From Cranoglanis bouderius (Eukaryota; Chordata; Actinopteri; Siluriformes; Cranoglanididae), in assembly GCA_023630585.1 (NCBI GenBank), contig CM042562.1, positions 4,961,684 to 5,025,683 of the forward strand: DNA of 64,000 nucleotides. The letters are read 5' to 3'. A program made the position numbers and the translations under genes. Positions 62,201-64,000 of this stretch are shown in pieces; the first letter of the stretch is position 1; each line of letters begins with the position of its first letter. The notes under the pieces were generated by a model. The model searched no databases. It was not told the origin of the DNA and was given only the letters and a program-made list of their open reading frames with translations.

Positions 62201-62695
62201 AGCTGCCGAGCTTGGCCTGGCTGAGGGGCTGGACACTGAGCAAGCCATCTCCAAGTATCAAGAATTGATGGTGAGACAACTTATTAGAATCTACAATTGC
62301 AACAAATATGAAAGGGACATGCTGTATGTATATATGTAAAAGAATAAACTGAAATTTTTGAAAAACAAATTATTCAAAATTGAAATTAGACTTGTACGCA
62401 ATGTCTGCTCTTCTCTTCTCTTCTCTTCTCTTCTCAGATGCTCCAGCGTCAGCTGCAGTTGGAGAATCAGCAGCACAGCTCCTCAGAGCAGCTGGACACC
62501 ACAGAGCAAGTCCAGCAGTCTGCAGTCAATCCAGATGCCACGGAGATCCTTCATGTCAAAAGGAAGAAGACCATCCACACTTCTTTCAAACAGGCAAAAA
62601 CTACAAAGTCCATGACAATGCAGTCTGTAACATCTAACTCTACAAACCAGTCCCTCACCAACCAGTCCTCTGAGAAAAAATTCATAACAAATTAG
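48326..62695 (+). CDS. nrap: Nebulin-related anchoring protein (NRAP), complete, about 1827 residues in 43 coding exons
   Basis: Muscle protein linking terminal actin filaments to the membrane at myotendinous junctions and intercalated discs, and acting in myofibril assembly. It starts with one LIM zinc-binding domain ([46 protein letters not shown]), followed by more than 40 nebulin-type modules of about 35 residues with the SD/SE...YK signature and [11 protein letters not shown] in the single-repeat region. It ends with a family-typical tail ([17 protein letters not shown]). From exon 19 on, the modules follow a seven-module super-repeat (VKYK...[16 protein letters not shown], WAKKAYxLQS, KGVGW). 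The whole reading frame is open with no break. Somewhat longer than the human protein (about 1730 as recalled). Introns are short. Confidence 0.97.
49466..49527. repeat. (TC)n microsatellite in NRAP intron 3
   Basis: About 30 TC units with one TTT interruption. Confidence 0.93.
49966..50033. repeat. (TAA)n microsatellite in NRAP intron 4
   Basis: About 23 TAA units, beginning 20 bases after the exon 4 donor. Confidence 0.95.
59256..59283. repeat. (AAG)n microsatellite in NRAP intron 32
   Basis: Nine AAG units, about 40 bases before the exon 33 acceptor. Confidence 0.93.
62407..62436. repeat. (TTCTC)n tract forming the polypyrimidine tract of the last NRAP intron
   Basis: Five to six TTCTC units run straight into the CAG acceptor of exon 43. 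Confidence 0.9.
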
Positions 62696-63311
62696 TGATC
62701 ATTTCATACTGTACATTAGTGTAAAGAAAGCAGTTTTTCTACCAGTAATTCAATAGAATGATGTTAAGAATATTCTAAAATGAGTGAAGAATATTTATAT
62801 GAACACAATGAATTAAATCTGAATGTGACAATGATGGAAGAATTATGAAGGTGGAGATAGAGTAAAAGTAATGAAAATATACAAATCCAGTTTGTTTAGG
62901 TATTATTACTTGACATATGGGGGGGTTGTGAACGGTAAGTACAGATGAAATTGAGTCTTTTGGAGAGTGTCTTATGCATGTGAGGAAGGCAGGATTGTTG
63001 TAATGGAAAGACAAGTGCCTTTATTTTTTATTAATGAACAAATGAAGCAAGCAGCTTTATTTGAGGAAAAATACCTTATTTTGAAATCGCTGGAAAACTT
63101 TATTTAATGGTAGCATTGGAAATCAACTGTATAACTGTTTTGTGTGTCATTATTATTATTTTAGACTGCTAATGACAGAAGAGTTATATTTATGAGATAC
63201 AATATAATTTATGCCTGACAGGTTCAGCTTTTTGAGTATGCCAATAGCTATAGATATAAGCTCAATTAAGAGTACATGCTTGAAGTATGACTTATAACAA
63301 TGGGATCCAAG

Positions 63312-63317
63312 AATAAA
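63312..63317 (+). promoter_or_regulatory. NRAP polyadenylation signal
   Basis: AATAAA about 617 bases after the NRAP stop, immediately before the HABP2 3' end on the other strand. Confidence 0.65.
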
Positions 63318-63343
63318 GGTTTTTGAAAACTGTCTGATGTCCT

Positions 63344-63349
63344 TTTATT
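63344..63349 (-). promoter_or_regulatory. HABP2 polyadenylation signal
   Basis: Minus-strand AATAAA 44 bases past the HABP2 stop codon. Confidence 0.65.
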
Positions 63350-63392
63350 AAAACACAATCAATAATACATGCGTGTAATGTGTAGTGCAACT

Positions 63393-64000
<608 letters not shown>

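Larger units (their letters stand above)
55377..62695 (+). other. nrap: NRAP exon map, exons 20-43
   Basis: 55377-55574, 55671-55775, 55865-55963, 56066-56170, 56259-56366, 56586-56897, 57010-57114, 57710-57808, 58021-58125, 58224-58331, 58415-58528, 58651-58848, 59084-59188, 59325-59423, 59531-59635, 59828-59935, 60152-60463, 60634-60738, 60852-60950, 61088-61192, 61291-61398, 61511-61822, 62118-62270, 62438-62695. Exons of 312 bases hold three modules, those of 198 bases two. Exon 38 (ends 60950) uses a GC donor. Confidence 0.92.

Overview
The window looks like nuclear DNA of a ray-finned fish. It has vertebrate multi-exon genes with GT-AG introns, dense (CA)n/(TA)n/(TAA)n microsatellites, Tc1/mariner copies, L2-like LINE tails with the teleost-type end 'GCGCTATACAAATAAA', a PIF/Harbinger insertion and a Tf1/sushi-like LTR retroelement. 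The repeat set would suit an otophysan (catfish- or characin-like) fish, but that is an impression, not a proof. No tRNA, rRNA or CRISPR array was seen.

Genes from left to right: (1) the last seven exons of DCLRE1A (SNM1A DNA cross-link repair nuclease), + strand, 351-6039. (2) Three tandem head-to-tail PLEKHS1-like PH-domain genes on the - strand: copy A 7351-14148 (long form with a C-terminal PDZ-like tail), copy B 20152-30231 (nearly identical but with a short alternative tail), copy C 31649-33858 (diverged). (3) A TRIM-like coiled-coil/B30.2 gene without RING or B-box, + strand, 34974-36740, with a TATA box. (4) Caspase-7, - strand, 38536-43998. (5) NRAP (nebulin-related anchoring protein), + strand, 48326-62695, complete in 43 coding exons. 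(6) The last exons of the serine protease HABP2, - strand, 63393 to the window edge. As I recall it, the human order is HABP2-NRAP-CASP7-PLEKHS1-DCLRE1A, so the block is conserved. The PLEKHS1 array and the TRIM-like gene are additions.

The space between and inside PLEKHS1 copies A and B is crowded with mobile DNA: a Tc1-like element (14549-15650), an LTR retroelement (15846-19714, - strand), a second Tc1-like element inside copy B (23571-24870; the matching site in copy A is empty), a mariner fragment (25775-26534), a solo LTR (26539-27133), fold-back elements and long simple repeats. The CASP7-NRAP gap holds L2-like LINE pieces and dispersed repeats.

The most unusual object is the LTR retroelement. 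Its 10-base primer-binding site just after the 5' LTR is the exact reverse complement of a segment in the LTR where transcription probably starts, the self-priming design of Tf1/sushi elements. Its gag-like reading frame runs into a captured zinc finger that closely resembles the N-terminal C6H2 finger of methionine aminopeptidase 1 (METAP1), followed by a long tandem-repeat tail. I saw no reverse transcriptase or integrase. This looks like a non-autonomous retroelement that has acquired a host domain.
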